A stretch of 64,000 nt of DNA from Serripes groenlandicus (lineage: Eukaryota > Mollusca > Bivalvia > Cardiida > Cardiidae): positions 38,120,734-38,184,733 of the forward strand of contig JASEVX010000007.1 in the NCBI GenBank assembly GCA_031761405.1, in the 5' to 3' direction. Numbering within the stretch: position 1 is the first letter of the stretch; each line of letters opens with the position of its first letter. Of this stretch, positions 21,965 through 33,170 are shown in pieces. The position numbers were made by a program, and so were the translations under genes. Below the pieces are notes generated by a model. It was not told the DNA's origin, did no database searches, and saw only the letters and a list, made by a program, of their open reading frames with translations.

Positions 21965-24900
21965 GAAATCATCGTGGAAAAGACGAATCTGCTTTAAACC
22001 AGCAATGTCTCCCTTGCCTACGCTATTTTCGTTTCGACTTCAAAAGTATGCTGTCACTTTTTTCTGAATTTAGAATATGTTCTGACTCGGAAAATATCTA
22101 TTTGAACAAAGACCTACAATATGTCTTTGATTTGAAACATTCTTTTGCCCTTGAAGATTTATTCCTGTAAAAGTAAATCTCTTCCTGTATTTCATATTTC
22201 CACGAAGGCGGAATTTAAATTTAAACATGACACATCATGTTATACTTTTCCATTATACAGACACATTGTCGTAGACGACGTTTGAAATGGAAAATGATTA
22301 ACTTCTACTTTTTCAAATACTTTTTCCATTTTATTCAATTGTAATATTTTCAATGATAGAGATTTATACGGGCGAAGCCTGCGATGTTTCCCGTCAATAG
22401 GTAATGTGTATGAACTTTGCAAAACTTTGCTATACCGTCTTTCCAAAAATTGTGTCCAGAGTAAATTTTCGATGCAGTCAAGATTATGCTACGTTTTGAT
22501 TGGATGAAAAGAAAATATCGAAACAAAAAAACTTCTAGAGGAAATGTACGTACTCGATAAAGGATTTTATGTTTGATAATTTCCGTTTAATAACACTAGT
22601 CGTCTATTTCTAAAAAGCGTTCATTTTAAATAACAACTCATATAATAATAATAAGGGTATTTTGACTTTCCGAAAGTTACAAATCCAAATTCCTGTAATA
22701 TGACGTCATAATGTGACGTCATTCTATTAGCGTAACGCAAATGAAAAAATAAATAACCAAAAGGAAAACGACAAAAATTATAGGAAACGTTAGCAGGTTA
22801 GTTTGACTTGTGACAAATGTAGTTCCGTAAATTATTGAATCGTTTTATCTGAAGTACCTGTCATCATAATTTCATGGATTTAAAATCTTGGCTATATTTT
22901 AAAGTTAAATATAAGCTTAACCTGGTGATGATTTTTATTTTCTTTGCTTAGGTCGGTAGAACTCGTAATTGACGTAAATAACTGATCGTGCTGCAAGCAA
23001 GGGGCTAACTGCAGTTCGCGGGAAATTATTTACCGATCACAAAAGTTAATAAATGTTTACCCAAAATAGGTAGCACCTATACTCATATTATATATATCTA
23101 TATTTTTGATAATTATGTTTTCAAATTCGTCTGTTGCAGACTTATTCTATTTGGGAAATGATACATTATTTAAAAAAAAAAAATACCGTAGTACCCTACA
23201 AACATCTGTGTCATTTAATACGAAAAAACCCACCATAAATGGTTTTTTTTTGCTCATAGGTAACATAAGTGTGATTTTTTTTTTCAATAACCTATGAAGC
23301 TTTCTGAAATCCATGAGGGCCGCCATTTTGGATATGTATAAAAAGCGGTCGGCCAAACGTAAAACACAGATTGAAAATTATTGTCGTCTAGTTAATCTTT
23401 TTAAAAAAAAATCTAAACCGAGTTATTTTTGTGTGATCTAACTTTTGTACAAAAAAGTTAAAAAATAAATGGAACTTTGAAATAAACGACCGGAATACGA
23501 CGTCAAAACATAAATTTTGACTGTACCGTAGCCAAAGAACGACGTGACGTCATTTTTGTAACACTTCATTTAGCGTAACTGTTATTCATTGATTTTCTGA
23601 AAGTCTTTACTTTATTATTTTCTGTTCGTAATAATAGACGAACATTTTGTGATCATGCAAACAACATGAAATTAACATTATTATCGTCTAGTCAGTTAAA
23701 TATAAATCATTTTATGGTAGAGTTGCGCGCATGCACAAACGAGACCATTGTTACAGGTTGAATTTTGAAGTCACGTGATGTAAATGCCCCAGAACACATA
23801 CAAAAATAGAGCAAACAAATCAGACTGAATTACGAATGCAAACATATGCAAAAGTAAAATAAGTAAAATAAATTCCACTTATTCTAGGTATCCAAATAAA
23901 ATAACAAAGTCTCTTAATGTGTAAATATCATATTTAAGTGAACACTATTATTTAGATATCACTACGCCAATATAGCACTGCACCGCGCGATTACCCTTTG
24001 TAAAGTGTAACCCTTTCTTCCCTCTTGGCAGAGATGTAAACATCTACTCGCCCGCTATCATTAGCGAGTGGAATGAAGGATCGGGCTAGTACGAAATTCT
24101 AGGCGCTAGTCCATACATATTCGTTCATGTCCTTATTCATAATGATAGTATGCATTGCTTAGTATTTTCTTTCTATTTAAAGTGCATCCGTGATGTTGCG
24201 TATAGAGGCAACATGTGCTCGTTTCTAGTAACGAAGCCCATCCGATCGAAGTCGTTTTAGTTATGCATTATGGTAATTATACCACAAGCAGGTTTCCGCA
24301 AAAACATGAGTACAATCGACACTATTTTCATATTGCATGGTTTAATAAAAATAAATGTTCAGGATTTTCGACCGGCACCCGGCGAATCATTGCCGTTTCG
24401 TTTTGACAAATTTGACGATTAACGATGACTTTTGCATTTGTTGCTTTCGACAAAGTCCGCGTCTAAATTCCCGACTTCTATTAAGAAAGAGATTTCATTA
24501 AATCATTTGAGCGCTTTCAATTACAAAGACTTGCAAAAACGATTGCGAGTCAATGTTTCTAAACACTTGTTTATAAAGCGTTTGGAATACTTTGATTATA
24601 TAGGCAGAACGAAATCTTGCAAGCATGAAGAAGAGAAAAATCGATCATTTCTTTCGGCCAAAATCAGGTAAATGACCTGCGGATATTGGTTGATACAAAA
24701 TAACTGATTCATCCTTTTATTCTAAATTTGTATTACACAGTTCAACATTTGATTTTGACAGTTTGTTCATTATGATTTTGACGCGATTATTTCGTTCATA
24801 AAGTTGACTGAGTTGGTGATGGAAAGATTATTAAAAAGTTAAGTTAAGCTAAAACATGCACAAGCAGGCGAGTACTGCAACACTCAATTCCCAATCATGC
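21965..24900. other. Mostly gene-free stretch with CRE-like palindromes
   Basis: Contains small MITE scraps (about 22240-22320 and 23100-23165), TGACGTCA-type palindromes at about 22702 and 22716 and again near 23537, each of the last two followed by ATTAGCGTAAC or TTAGCGTAACT, and a possible first exon at 24625. No long ORF or other gene was recognised. Confidence 0.5.
24625..24667 (+). CDS. Possible first coding exon (MKKRKIDHFFRPKS)
   Basis: ATG at about 24625 begins MKKRKIDHFFRPKS and runs into TCAG/gtaaat, a good donor. This short basic start with IDHFF resembles PIP-box-like N-termini common in TTF/hAT-type and zinc-finger MYM-like proteins. The stretch 23.9-24.6 kb upstream is less repetitive than elsewhere and could be a promoter or 5' UTR. 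No second exon was recognised downstream; a MITE begins at about 24.9 kb and a LINE tail at 25.5 kb. Function unknown. Confidence 0.25.
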
Positions 24901-24915
24901 TTGCCCTTTAACAAA

Positions 24916-25124
24916 TCACAACCCACCCCCACTATATATAAACTCTGCAGCAGAAGAATTTAAAAAAAATCTGAGCAAAGATACAGAAAATCACATTAAT
25001 TGGAAGTCTAATCATTGAATATAGTTGAAAACATTGTTGCAAAAGGAGAAATTGCTTGTTATGAGCAATTTCCTCTTCTGCATCAATGTTTTCTAAAGTA
25101 CGTATGCAGATAGGAAAGGTTTAA
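24916..25124 (+). mobile_element. MITE copy
   Basis: CTCTGCAGCAGAAGAATTT, GTTGAAAACATTGTTGCAAA, core GGAGAAATTGCTTG / GAGCAATTTCCTC, then AGATAGGAAAGGTTTAA. The left terminus is damaged. Confidence 0.68.
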
Positions 25125-25479
25125 ATAAGAAACAATTTTTTAAAATGATAGTCAGTTGGCTATTCTAGTATATAATGTCCGTCTTAAATAATAATGACAA
25201 AACTTTCAAAAAACAAAAACAAAATATTTTACAATTTAATTGAAAATATATATAATCAAAGTTGGGAAAGTATAGTTGTCCCTTTCCGTGCCTTTTTTAT
25301 GAGAGTTAGCAGTATCAAATCACAGGAAAAACTTATGGGACAGAGTTGACAAATAACACATTGACACAATTTCAGATTTAGGCTTTGTTTCTGCCAAACT
25401 GCTGAAGAAGACAACGCTGAGACACACATTTTGATTAAAAGTTTATTAAAAAAAAAAAAAAAAAAGATTTTATTTATGA

Positions 25480-26455
25480 TAAACAACATTACAATGATGG
25501 TGTAGACAATACACCAACTTTGTACATTCATTGCACAGACCAAATCTTAGCAAGTTTGAAATTATGGACCTCTCAGCGCATTTTTTTCTCAACTCATTAC
25601 TTCTTGGCAGGATTTTACTGCAAAAAATGATGATATCGAAAAAAGTAGTTTTTAAATACAACGGTAATCCGTTAGAATTAGTGAAAAAAATTACATATTT
25701 AGGCATATCATTTTCTTCATGAAGGTCCTTTCAACAAACTTGACTATAGACGAGGGCAAGCTTTTAAAGCAGTTTTTGCATTTACTACCAATACTTAATT
25801 ACGGGGCCAAGGTATGGGGCTTCAGTGAGGCTATAACGCTAGAAAGGCTGCATACTATATTTTGTAAGCAACTACTACACGTCAAAAGTCAGACTCCTAA
25901 TAATGTTATATACGGTGAATTTGGAAAATTACCTTTGACGTGACAACGCCTTTCTTTGATAATTAAATACTGGTTAAAAGTCACGAGAACAGACGAACGC
26001 AAATACATAAAGGCAATATACAAACAAATGTTAAATGATATAAATGAAAATAAAGAAAATTGGGCATCAAAGGTTCAATATATATTGAACAATTTTGGTT
26101 TTAGTTATGTATGGATGAATCAAGGTGTCGAAAACATTAACGCTTTCATAAAAATATTTAAACAAAGGGTAACAGATATTTTTATACAAAACTAGGATGC
26201 CGATCTAAGTCAAACCTCTAAAGCTAAAACATATATTCTAATCAAATCCTTTGATTTTAAGATGTATTTAGACGACATAAAAATAAAAAAATATTGATTA
26301 GCATTAACAAAATTTAGACTTTTAAGTCACCAACTGGAAATTGAAACTGGAAGAGAGAAACAACCTTTTAAGACTCCTACATCAGACCGTAAATGCAAAT
26401 TATGTAACACAATAGAAGACAAATTTATTTTTTACTTGAATGTCCATTAACTCTT
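25480..26455 (+). pseudogene. Dead LINE ORF2 tail (RT thumb/C-terminal region)
   Basis: Three collinear plus-strand pieces: 25531-25720 with FKYNGNPLELVKKITYLGIS, 25719-25943 with LLPILNYGAKVWGFSEAITL, and 25956-26195 with LSLIIKYWLKVTRTDERKYI and WMNQGVENINAFIKIFKQR. It then continues past stops to KCKLCNTIEDKFIF near 26390-26435, the C-terminal Cys/His motif. This is the region after the catalytic core in invertebrate LINE ORF2. It has one frameshift near 25720 and stops at 25941, 26193 and about 26296. It is a separate, older copy from the LINE at 59 kb, and a MITE begins at 26447. Confidence 0.72.
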
Positions 26456-26663
26456 TTCCACCTGCAGACGCATTTCGATGCAAAAGCAGCAGACGACATT
26501 TGAAAACATTGTGGCCAAAGATGAAATTGCTCATGATGAGCAGTTTCTCCTTTGGCCACCATGTTTTAAACTTTAGTTATCTTTTATGGACATTTTTAAG
26601 GTTTTTGTCACATTTTTTTCAAAGTCGTCTGCTGCAGATTTGTTGCATGAGGGAAAGGGTTAA
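26447..26663 (-). mobile_element. piggyBac-like MITE, well preserved
   Basis: TTAA both ends, left CTCTTTTCCACCTGCAGACG, right GCATGAGGGAAAGGG. Core GTGGCCAAAGATGAAATTGC / GCAGTTTCTCCTTTGGCCAC with few mismatches. It has inserted at or beside the C-terminal end of the dead LINE at 25.5 kb. Confidence 0.85.
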
Positions 26664-26939
26664 ACAATGATATAAGACAAATCTATATACTAAAATATTA
26701 TTCTTCTACGATACAGGGATAGTAATTTTAAAACATTCTTAACCGAATGATATTTTAGGGGTATAGTAGGGGTCAATTAACTTTCACTAGACCAACAAGA
26801 AATGTCTTCTTAAACGATCGCAATTCTACCTTCAGTACTACATAGTTTCAGTACTATCAGTACTTTGATTATTGCCAAAGTATGCTCTTTAATTTTTATT
26901 TACAATCATCTTACTGATTTTTTCGTAAATAGGTAGCAC

Positions 26940-27160
26940 CTATAGTTATGGCCTCTGCGTAATGTATCGACCCAGATCAGCCTGCGATCCGTGGCGACAC
27001 ATTCCGTCTCAGGGGGATAAAGGTATAGAGTAAAGATTAATCCACAGGAGGCGAAAAGTGTCTATCCGGGTTAGCCTGCGCGGCATGCTTAGATTGATCA
27101 GGGTCTATACTTTACGCACAATGTCAGTTTTCTCGCGGACGGCTCATATTGAGAAAGTTA
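26940..27160. mobile_element. Short inverted-repeat element, copy 2 (eroded)
   Basis: CTCTGCGTAATGTATCGAC, CCAGATCAGCCTGCGATCCG, ACACATTCCGTCTCAGGG and the right end TTTCTCGCGGACGGCTCATA match the better-kept element at 30.25-30.51 kb. The left terminus is lost. Confidence 0.6.
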
Positions 27161-27261
27161 TTTGACCGATGTCTCTGAATACATTATTCCACTGTACTTG
27201 AACATAGGTAGACATTCGTGAATGGGTTTACATATAGTCTAGACTGATTTATTGCTTGATG

Positions 27262-27504
27262 TTTTACGACGATTTCAACAATTTGCTGAGTTATATAACG
27301 GCGTTTTCTGATAAGTTACAAGTACGTACAGGTCCAGTTGTTCTGACACCAGCAAGTCAGTCGTTATGCTAACCCCGCAATCCTGAGCGCCAAGAGAGCA
27401 GCCAGTTACTAGCCATGTTTAAGGAAATTGGTATGACCTTGCCGGGGGGATCGAACCCGAGACCTCCCGCACCCGAGGCGAACGCTTTAGGCACTTCAAG
27501 GAGC

Positions 27505-27505
<1 letters not shown>
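27262..27505 (-). mobile_element. tRNA-derived SINE, copy 2
   Basis: Reading the minus strand, the head has GCGTTCGCCTCGGGTGCGG and the B-box-like GGGTTCGATCC. It is followed by CTCTTGGCGCTCAGGATTG, ACGACTGACTGGCTGGTGTC and a tail resembling GTTGAAATCGTCGTAAAAC. The (GA)n microsatellite starts directly at its head side. Confidence 0.7.
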
Positions 27506-27506
<1 letters not shown>

Positions 27507-27567
<61 letters not shown>

Positions 27568-27601
27568 TGAGAGAGAGAGAGAGGAGAGAAGAGAGAGAAG
27601 A

Positions 27602-27650
<49 letters not shown>

Positions 27651-27658
27651 AGAGAGAG
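27507..27658. repeat. (GA)n microsatellite
   Basis: About 150 bp of GA/AG with a few single-base interruptions. Open frames on the minus strand across it are low-complexity artefacts. Confidence 0.97.
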
Positions 27659-27855
27659 ATGGTGGGTGAAGTTTTCGTATGCACATGTATATTGTCAATC
27701 TACTGAAGATCAATCCTATATGAATGAATGAAGGTATGCTATGTCACACAAACACTGACAGCTATTACACCTAACATCAATATTAGCATCGTCTGGCGTG
27801 TAGTTTGTGTATGCCCTATGCCCTATGCATTTGTGTATTATATTAGGAATGAATG

Positions 27856-27987
27856 GTTCTGTTCTGTTCTGTTCTAGTTCACATATACTAGCAGTAAACC
27901 AATTGTCATCGTCTGATATGTTTCGTATAAACATGTATAATGTAAATCTGTTTCAGCTTATATTCTGTTCTGTTCTGTTCTGTTCTG
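27856..27987. repeat. Two short (TTCTG)n tracts
   Basis: GTTCTGTTCTGTTCTGTTCT at 27857 and TTCTGTTCTGTTCTGTTCTG at 27963, about 85 bp apart. Confidence 0.9.
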
Positions 27988-28458
27988 ACATAGTGATATG
28001 ACGGAAACACTTGTTGAAAGTGACAGGAAACACCATTGAGAAGCAAGCAACACGCTAACCTGTACTAGTTTGGAAGGGGGCATAACACATCGTTAACAAC
28101 AAAAAGTTATAACCTGCCCACGATCATCTGCATGGCCCTTAAGACACTTGCATTTATGAGAAAGTTACACCAGTGTGATACCCAAATGGATCGCAAATCG
28201 TGCGTATTCCACTTTCGTTCCGCCGTCTCGCAAACGTCCTCGAAAAGTAGCCCGAACCTAAGTTGTTTTGGCATTTGTTGGTTAGAGGAAACTCTCCTCT
28301 ATCAAACCATATCTTTGGTTCGGCTTAGATCACTATATTCCAGGAATAGACCAAGGGCCCATTCGAATACGGTCTCACACGAGTACTAATTAACTTTAGT
28401 GTAAATCAAATCGCATTGCAAAATCTTCATATGAACAGACAGACAATAGATAGACAGA

Positions 28459-28558
28459 ACACACAGACACACACACACACACACGCACACACATCACACA
28501 CCACACACACACACACACACCACAGCACACATCACACACACACACACACACACAGCAC

Positions 28559-28601
<43 letters not shown>

Positions 28602-28650
28602 TCACACACACACACACACACAGCACACACACACACACACACACACACAG
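28459..28650. repeat. (CA)n microsatellite
   Basis: About 190 bp of CA repeats with scattered interruptions. Confidence 0.96.
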
Positions 28651-28698
28651 ACGTTGACAGAGTTCTGCACTTAGAGGACCAACAAGAAGGAAAGCGTT

Positions 28699-28898
28699 NN
28701 NNNNNNNNNNNNNNNNNNNNNNNNNNNNNNNNNNNNNNNNNNNNNNNNNNNNNNNNNNNNNNNNNNNNNNNNNNNNNNNNNNNNNNNNNNNNNNNNNNNN
28801 NNNNNNNNNNNNNNNNNNNNNNNNNNNNNNNNNNNNNNNNNNNNNNNNNNNNNNNNNNNNNNNNNNNNNNNNNNNNNNNNNNNNNNNNNNNNNNNNNN
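28699..28898. other. Assembly gap, 200 N
   Basis: Exactly 200 N between a CA-repeat side and an AGAC-repeat side. The round length suggests a placeholder rather than a measured gap. ORFs spanning it are meaningless. Confidence 0.99.
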
Positions 28899-29182
<284 letters not shown>

Positions 29183-29189
29183 AGTAAGC

Positions 29190-29925
29190 GATCAATTCAT
29201 TTTCAGACTACTCCAGGTTAACATTGATTTCGACAAATGGACCACGTCGCACGATAATCGATCTTCTGGACTTTGCTTCATCCGAAGAGACCCTGATCAG
29301 CCTGAGCCTCCGTGGAGTTCAAGCTGGTAACTCACTGTTCGCTATGTAATCGCTACAGCATCCTGGTTGTCTATGGATGGATAAAGAAATATGTTCAAGC
29401 CATATTAATTGGTTGAAAAACATTGCGGCCAGGCGATATCAGAAAGATGGCAAAATGAGAAAACTTTAAAATACGATTATTACGCAGTGATTTTCTGATT
29501 TCAAGAAATATTGGAAGAAACGTTCCTTAAGTGACCCACAGCACAATTTAATCAAGCCATATTGATTGGCAGGAAGACATAGCAACATTTCCTCATCAGA
29601 AAAGGGGTAAAATAAACGTGTAGCTTTAAATGATTCATCCTTCTAACGATCTGGATCTAAGAAATGTTCCTTTGGTGGACGGACCTCTTTCAAATTGTTC
29701 GAAGATTCAATGCCTTATTACAAACGCCATTAACTAATAAGGTATTTCACTTACAGTGTCAACTCTTAGCAGTTACATTCCCACTCTTGATTTTAAAAAG
29801 AAATCCCTGATATGAGCAGTTACATAAGTGTAACTAAATCATCACCCAGGTATCGATTTAGGGCCATCTTGTTGCTCTTGTTGGAAGAAATGTGGGAAAA
29901 CGGAGAAATTGAAAATTAGTAGTAA
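29190..29925. other. Gene-free stretch
   Basis: Relatively unique-looking sequence without a usable ORF; no repeat family was recognised. Confidence 0.5.
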
Positions 29926-29929
29926 TGGC

Positions 29930-30140
29930 TACCATCCTCGGGTAGCACGTCCACCTCGAGAGTGGGAGACATGGGTTCGATCCACGGTCGGAAGAAGTGA
30001 ATTCTCTGCTAGGCGCTTATGGTTGCACTGGTTTCACAACGACTGATAACGACTGATGAGTCTGTGTCAGGATCAACCTACCAGCAGTATAGGTAATTTA
30101 TCCAAGAATCACTGTTGAAAGGGCCATTAAACACATTTCA
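29930..30140 (+). mobile_element. tRNA-derived SINE, copy 3
   Basis: The head has GGTAGCACGTCCACCTCGAG and the B-box-like GGGTTCGATCC. The body has AACGACTGATGAGTCTGTGT, CAGGATCAACCTACCAGCAG and the tail TGTTGAAAGGGCCATTAAAC. Partial, more diverged bodies follow at about 30165-30245 and 30770-30905. Confidence 0.7.
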
Positions 30141-30256
30141 AAATCCATTCTCTGCATTAAGGTGACACCATTACCACTGTCAAGCTGGTGTCAGGATAAA
30201 CTTACCAGAAATGATAGTAATTTACACAGAAAGCGGGGGATATAACTGCTATATAT

Positions 30257-30508
30257 ATTAGCCGTTCCACTAGAAAACCATCATTATTGACTCTGCGTAA
30301 TGTATCGACACGGATCAGCCTAAGCATGCAACGCAGGCTTACCCGGATAGATACTTTTCGCATCCTGTGGATTTTCTGTTTCAGGAATCATTACTCTTTA
30401 CCTCTATCGCCCTGAGACGGAATGTGTCGGTCAGGATTAGGCTGATCTGGATCGATACATTACGCAGAGTCAATAATGTTGGTTTTCTCGTGGAACGGCT
30501 CATATATG
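30257..30508. mobile_element. MITE with terminal inverted repeats of about 55 bp
   Basis: Left end GCCGTTCCACTAGAAAACCA then TTATTGACTCTGCGTAATGT; the right end is its reverse complement with few mismatches (ACATTACGCAGAGTCAATAA then GTGGAACGGC). The flanks are AT/TA rich. The interior has ACCCGGATAGATACTTTTCG and GCCCTGAGACGGAATGTGTC. No ORF. Superfamily not assigned. Confidence 0.82.
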
Positions 30509-31081
30509 TATACTGTTGAAAGCATCGTAAAATCAATCAAAATCAACAGGAAAGTCAGTTATCGCCTGGATCAGGGATATGTTAAACTAATATAATACGA
30601 TTACATTGTAAGAATAGGAGAACTGTTCTTGTCATTTTCTAATAATGTTTCATATAGCCAATGGTGAATAATTTTCTCAATAAGTGTTTATTTGTTAGGT
30701 TTTCTGTTAAAGATACATGTCGACTGTATCTTGAAAACTGTCGAATGTTTGTAATGTTTTGTAATGGATGTTTAATAAAGGGTGTACGCTAGCCGTAATG
30801 ATACCCCAATCACTGTGAGGTCTCGTATGATTGCGTGACACTTTACACAGGGAGTGCAGGGATATAACTCCTATATACTGTTGAAAGTGGCGTAAAATCA
30901 ATCAAAACCAATCGATAATTCAGTTATCGCCCGGATGAAGGATATGTTGAACTTAAAGGTATACATTGTAAGACAGTGAGAATTCTTATGGTGAGCAATT
31001 GTTGTCATTTTCTCATAATGTTTCATATTGCTAATGGTGATGACTTATACTATTCTCAAAAAAGATAATCTTAAGAGCCGA

Positions 31082-31335
31082 GTCCCGGTAGCTCAGTCAT
31101 TAGATGTCAATCAAGGGGTTGTGAGTTCGAATCCCAGCCCGACGAACATTCTTTTCGAAGTTTGACAAATGTCACTGTGGCATGCGCTGTTCGTCTTTCA
31201 TTTGGGCTTACATTTTATGTGAAAAAGCAGCAAGTTGCTTTGAAAGTATGTTGTGTGAAGTACTGGTGTGAGAAAGCCAGGAAACGCATGAGTAGGTGAA
31301 CTGACCGCCGGGATATGACTGATTTTTTTTTTAAA
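31082..31335 (+). mobile_element. tRNA-derived SINE (second type)
   Basis: The head resembles a tRNA: GGTAGCTCAGTCATTAGATG (box A-like) and GTGAGTTCGAATCCCAGCCC (box B). It is followed by a body ending GAACTGACCGCCGGGATATG ACTGATTT and a poly(T)/A stretch. The acceptor stem does not close, so it is not a functional tRNA gene. Confidence 0.68.
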
Positions 31336-31859
31336 AACGGCTTTAAATCCTAATACATACAATCTTTCTTAAGTTGTCTATTATAGAGACCTCTTTTACC
31401 AGGGATACGATCTAATGTGTGTAAAGGGTGTGGTGTTAAGGGTGTGTGTGAAAATTACACAATCATCAATGTGATGTCTTGTATGAGTATGTGTCACATG
31501 AATTTCAAAATAATTAAAAAAAAAAAAAAATTATTTCCATACAGTATTTATGGTGAATAATTTATACTTTTCTCAACATTTTGTTTCTTTCATATAAGTT
31601 GTCTATTATAGAGACGACAGACCCCTCTGTATCTGGAATACGGGCTAATGTGTGTTAAGGGTGTGGTGTAAAGTGTGTGTGCGAACATTACAAACATTAC
31701 ACTACAAGCTTAACAGTATGCACATTATACAAAGTAAACGTACACAATGTAACGTTTTAATCCATGAAGTTTTATACATAATTTAGAAATTTAAGTTAGA
31801 CATAAAGATCTTATATGTTTCTTTTAAATATATGGAAAACGAGTAGCTTGAAAGCGGAT

Positions 31860-32375
31860 AGCTCAAAAACCTTTTGAGAAAATCCCTAGAGGCCTTATTT
31901 TCAACTTGAGCAAGTTGTAACTTTATCAGAATGTTTGTCTTAATGATATGTAGGTCAAGTTCGAACATGGTTTATGACGGGTCAAAAAGTAGGCCACTAG
32001 GTCAAATTGAAGGAAAAGTTTGTTAACACTCTCAAGCAGTTTGAAATTTTGTCAGAATGTTTGTATTAATGATATCCAGGTCAAGTTCGAATATGGGTCA
32101 CATTGGGTCAGAAACTAGGTCAGCTTGAAATTTGGTCAGAATTCTATCTAAATGATATCTAGGTCAAGTTTGAATATGGGTCATGACGGGTTAAAAACTA
32201 GGTGACTAGGCCAAATTGAGGGAAACTCTGGATACTGCATTTTAGCTTGAGCATCTTGACACTTTATCAGAATGTTTTTCTTGATGATAACTAGGTCAAG
32301 TTCTAACATGGGTCATGTTGTGTCAAAAAGTAGGTCACTAGGTCAAATTGAAGGAAAATCTTGTTAACACTCTAG
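31860..32375. repeat. Repeat with AGGTCAAGTTCGAA-type units
   Basis: Several diverged units of about 80-130 bp, each with AATGTTTGTCTTAATGATAT, AGGTCAAGTTCGAA and GTCACTAGGTCAAATTGA. The same family runs in reverse at 50.47-50.96 kb. Confidence 0.7.
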
Positions 32376-32478
32376 AGTCAACATCCCCCGCATGTTAGTA
32401 CTTTCAGTACTTTGATTAAAGTTTACTACGGCCATCTATAGATAACTTCTATCATCCCTATGAATGCGTCTGACGAAC

Positions 32479-32728
32479 ATTAGTCCTTCCCAATATGCAG
32501 ACGAATCTGTAGATATTATTTTAAAAGCATTATGACAAAATGAGATATTGCGCAAAATGAGCAATTTTTCATTTTGTCACAATGTTTTCTTGTCTATTCA
32601 AAACTCATTCTTTGAATTATGTATGTTTCTCCCTGTCTGCCTCGATGTGTTCAAAGTCATCTACTACAGAGTTGCCGTATGCGTGAGAGGGTTTATGTGT
32701 GAGAGGGTTTATGCGTGAGAGGGTTAAT
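32479..32728 (-). mobile_element. MITE copy with triplicated right terminus
   Basis: Contains AATATGCAGACGAATCTGTA, core AAATGAGATATTGC / GCAATTTTTCATTTTG and CAAAGTCATCTACTACAG. The right end GCGTGAGAGGGTTTAT is repeated three times before the final TTAA. Confidence 0.72.
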
Positions 32729-32776
32729 CCACAGGCTTGTATTACTAATCATGTGCTGCTTTTAGAACTTCCGTGT

Positions 32777-32961
32777 ATATCCATTTCCCACATACAACAC
32801 ATCTGCAACAGACGTCTTTGAAAGCATCTGGGTAAATTATGAAAATTCTATTTGAATAAATTTAAGTCATTCTTATTGAATGAAATTGATAACAAGTGTT
32901 TTCAAAAGTCGTCTGCAGCAGATGCGTCAAAATGCGTCTGTAGGTGGGAATGGGATTTTAA
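32777..32961 (+). mobile_element. MITE copy, core deleted
   Basis: Left TTTCCCACATACAACACAT, right GTCTGTAGGTGGGAATGGG. The palindrome arms are gone, but AGTCGTCTGCAGCAGATGCG is kept. Confidence 0.72.
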
Positions 32962-33170
32962 CTTATTACAACAGACCAATATAAACTACAGATGCCAGGT
33001 AAAATGTAAAGAAAGACTGAGTTACAATCATTGTCTGGTAAATGGAAGAAATATTCGTTCATTATAAAATATTTATCTTTTCCTTACACTATTTTAAATT
33101 ATTTTCTCGGTATATGGTTGCAAATTTCTATCACATAACTGTTTAACACTTTCCAACTTGCGGACGCATT

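Noticed and set aside
27369..27713. Minus-strand frames rich in Ser-Leu
   Set aside because: Translation of the (GA)n tract and a SINE head.
31082..31145. Functional tRNA gene
   Set aside because: Box A and B-like motifs present but the acceptor stem does not pair and a SINE body follows; the same holds at 187, 20165, 43717, 45607 and 47395.
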